DNA of 64,000 bases from an uncultured Thiohalocapsa sp. (GTDB taxonomy: Bacteria > Pseudomonadota > Gammaproteobacteria > Chromatiales > Chromatiaceae): positions 1 to 64,000 of the forward strand of contig NZ_CAJXWY010000019.1 of the NCBI RefSeq assembly GCF_913062725.1, given 5' to 3'. Below are positions 63,443-64,000 of the stretch, in pieces. Numbering within the stretch: the first letter of the stretch is position 1; every line of letters begins with the position of its first letter. The position numbers and the translations under genes were made by a program. The notes under the pieces were generated by a model. The model saw only the letters and a list, made by a program, of their open reading frames with translations, had not been told where the DNA came from and ran no database searches.

Positions 63443-64000
63443 ATGGTCCACGCTACCAACCACGGTCGCTCGCAGAACAACGCAGCGGACAATCCCATGG
63501 CCCAAGCCTCAGACACCGCACAGCGCAGGCAGGCCCAACGCGGGCTCAACCGGTCCGGCCCAATCCCGCGCCGACCCACCACCAGCCTCGGCGGGCCACT
63601 GCTGCTGCTGGCCCTGCTGTTGCTGCTGGCGCCGCTGTTCCGCGGCGGCAACACGCTGCTCGCGTCCCTGCTGCTGCAATACCTGGCGCTGGCGGTGCTG
63701 GTGGCCAGCCTGTAGCAGCCGCGGCGGCTGCAGCTCCGGGCCGCGGAGGTCGCGCTGCTGGTGCTGGCGCCGGTGCTGTACCTCATCCCCCTGCCCGCCG
63801 CCGTGGTCGATGCCCTGCCGGGGCGCGACCTCTATGCCGCCGGCCTGGCGCTGCGCGCCCCCGCCGGCACCGCCGCCCAAACCGCCACCGCCACCGCCTT
63901 CAGCGATGCGGCCGCCGCCGGCCCGGCCTTCAAGCCGCTGTCCATCAACCCGCAGCTCACACTCGCCGCCGGCCTGGCGCTGCCGGTGCCCCTGGCGGTG
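63443..64000 (+). pseudogene. O-antigen ligase-like membrane protein gene, interrupted by in-frame TAG and cut by window edge
   Basis: The frame opens at 63443 (or ATG 63497, MAQASDTAQ) and encodes hydrophobic segments (GPLLLLALLLLLAPLF, LLLQYLALAVLVASL). It then meets TAG at 63713-63715 and goes on in the same frame without another stop to the window end: QPRRLQLRAAEVALLVLAPVLYLIPLPAAVVDALPGRDLYAAGL and later FKPLSINPQLTL. The LxPLPxxxxxxLPGRxxY and PLSxxPxxTL blocks are typical of N-terminal parts of Wzy/WaaL (O-antigen ligase) proteins. A single CAG-to-TAG change would explain the stop. It could be a true pseudogene, a sequencing error or a read-through site. Confidence 0.6.

Overview
The window reads as chromosomal DNA of a phototrophic, sulfur-oxidising gammaproteobacterium, most likely a purple sulfur bacterium of the Chromatiaceae or a close relative. 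Three gene sets carry this: aprMBA (reverse-type dissimilatory APS reductase), bchI-bchD-bchO (magnesium chelatase for bacteriochlorophyll), and an alpha-carboxysome cluster with form IA RuBisCO. G+C is very high almost throughout. One exception is the stretch near 63.1-63.4 kb. The assignment rests on gene content and not on a marker gene; no rRNA is present.

Left end (1-9 kb): the N-terminus of an IS1182-type transposase runs off the edge. Two close SlyD-like FKBP paralogues lie in opposite orientation, with small uncharacterised genes around them. aprM-aprB-aprA follow on the minus strand, trailed by a three-gene unit (116-aa protein, SlyD-like protein, 102-aa protein). Two more unknown genes and tRNA-Arg(CCG) follow.

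9-26 kb: rep helicase; a CobW-type GTPase with a long Gly-His tract; an aerobic-type cobalamin segment (a two-gene CobZ-like flavoprotein and membrane partner, cobK, and divergent cobM); lspA; yggX-mutY; an AsmA-like protein; tRNA-Gly(CCC); an acyl-CoA synthetase; thiS-thiG.

26-37 kb: a DUF333 exported protein, glutamate decarboxylase and a membrane protein; a methyltransferase; trmB; a FetAB-type exporter; nadE; and cbbR-purK-purE in overlapping order.

37-48 kb: the carboxysome cluster on the minus strand, in transcription order cbbL, cbbS, csoS2, csoSCA, csoS4A, csoS4B, three csoS1 genes, a bacterioferritin-like gene, the acRAF-type gene and a 60-aa low-complexity protein. That last protein has a near-terminal tryptophan and is a candidate McdB carboxysome-positioning factor. 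No ParA/McdA, csoS1D or cbbO/cbbQ is present here. cbbR lies downstream on the same strand, not divergent from cbbL.

48-64 kb: djlA, a CbiM-like permease, an aldo/keto reductase, a possible antitoxin remnant, lgt, a TldD/TldE-type pair, bchI-bchD-bchO with a striking array of TCCGG(A/G) hexamers at 11-bp spacing upstream of bchI, a phosphopantetheinyl transferase, DUF1840, an unrecognised 383-aa protein, a PilZ protein and a winged-helix regulator whose receiver lacks the phospho-acceptor Asp. The right edge holds an O-antigen-ligase-like membrane gene interrupted by one in-frame TAG.

Together the genes link sulfur oxidation (electrons), bacteriochlorophyll synthesis (light capture), carboxysomal CO2 fixation and B12 synthesis, which fits a photoautotroph using reduced sulfur.
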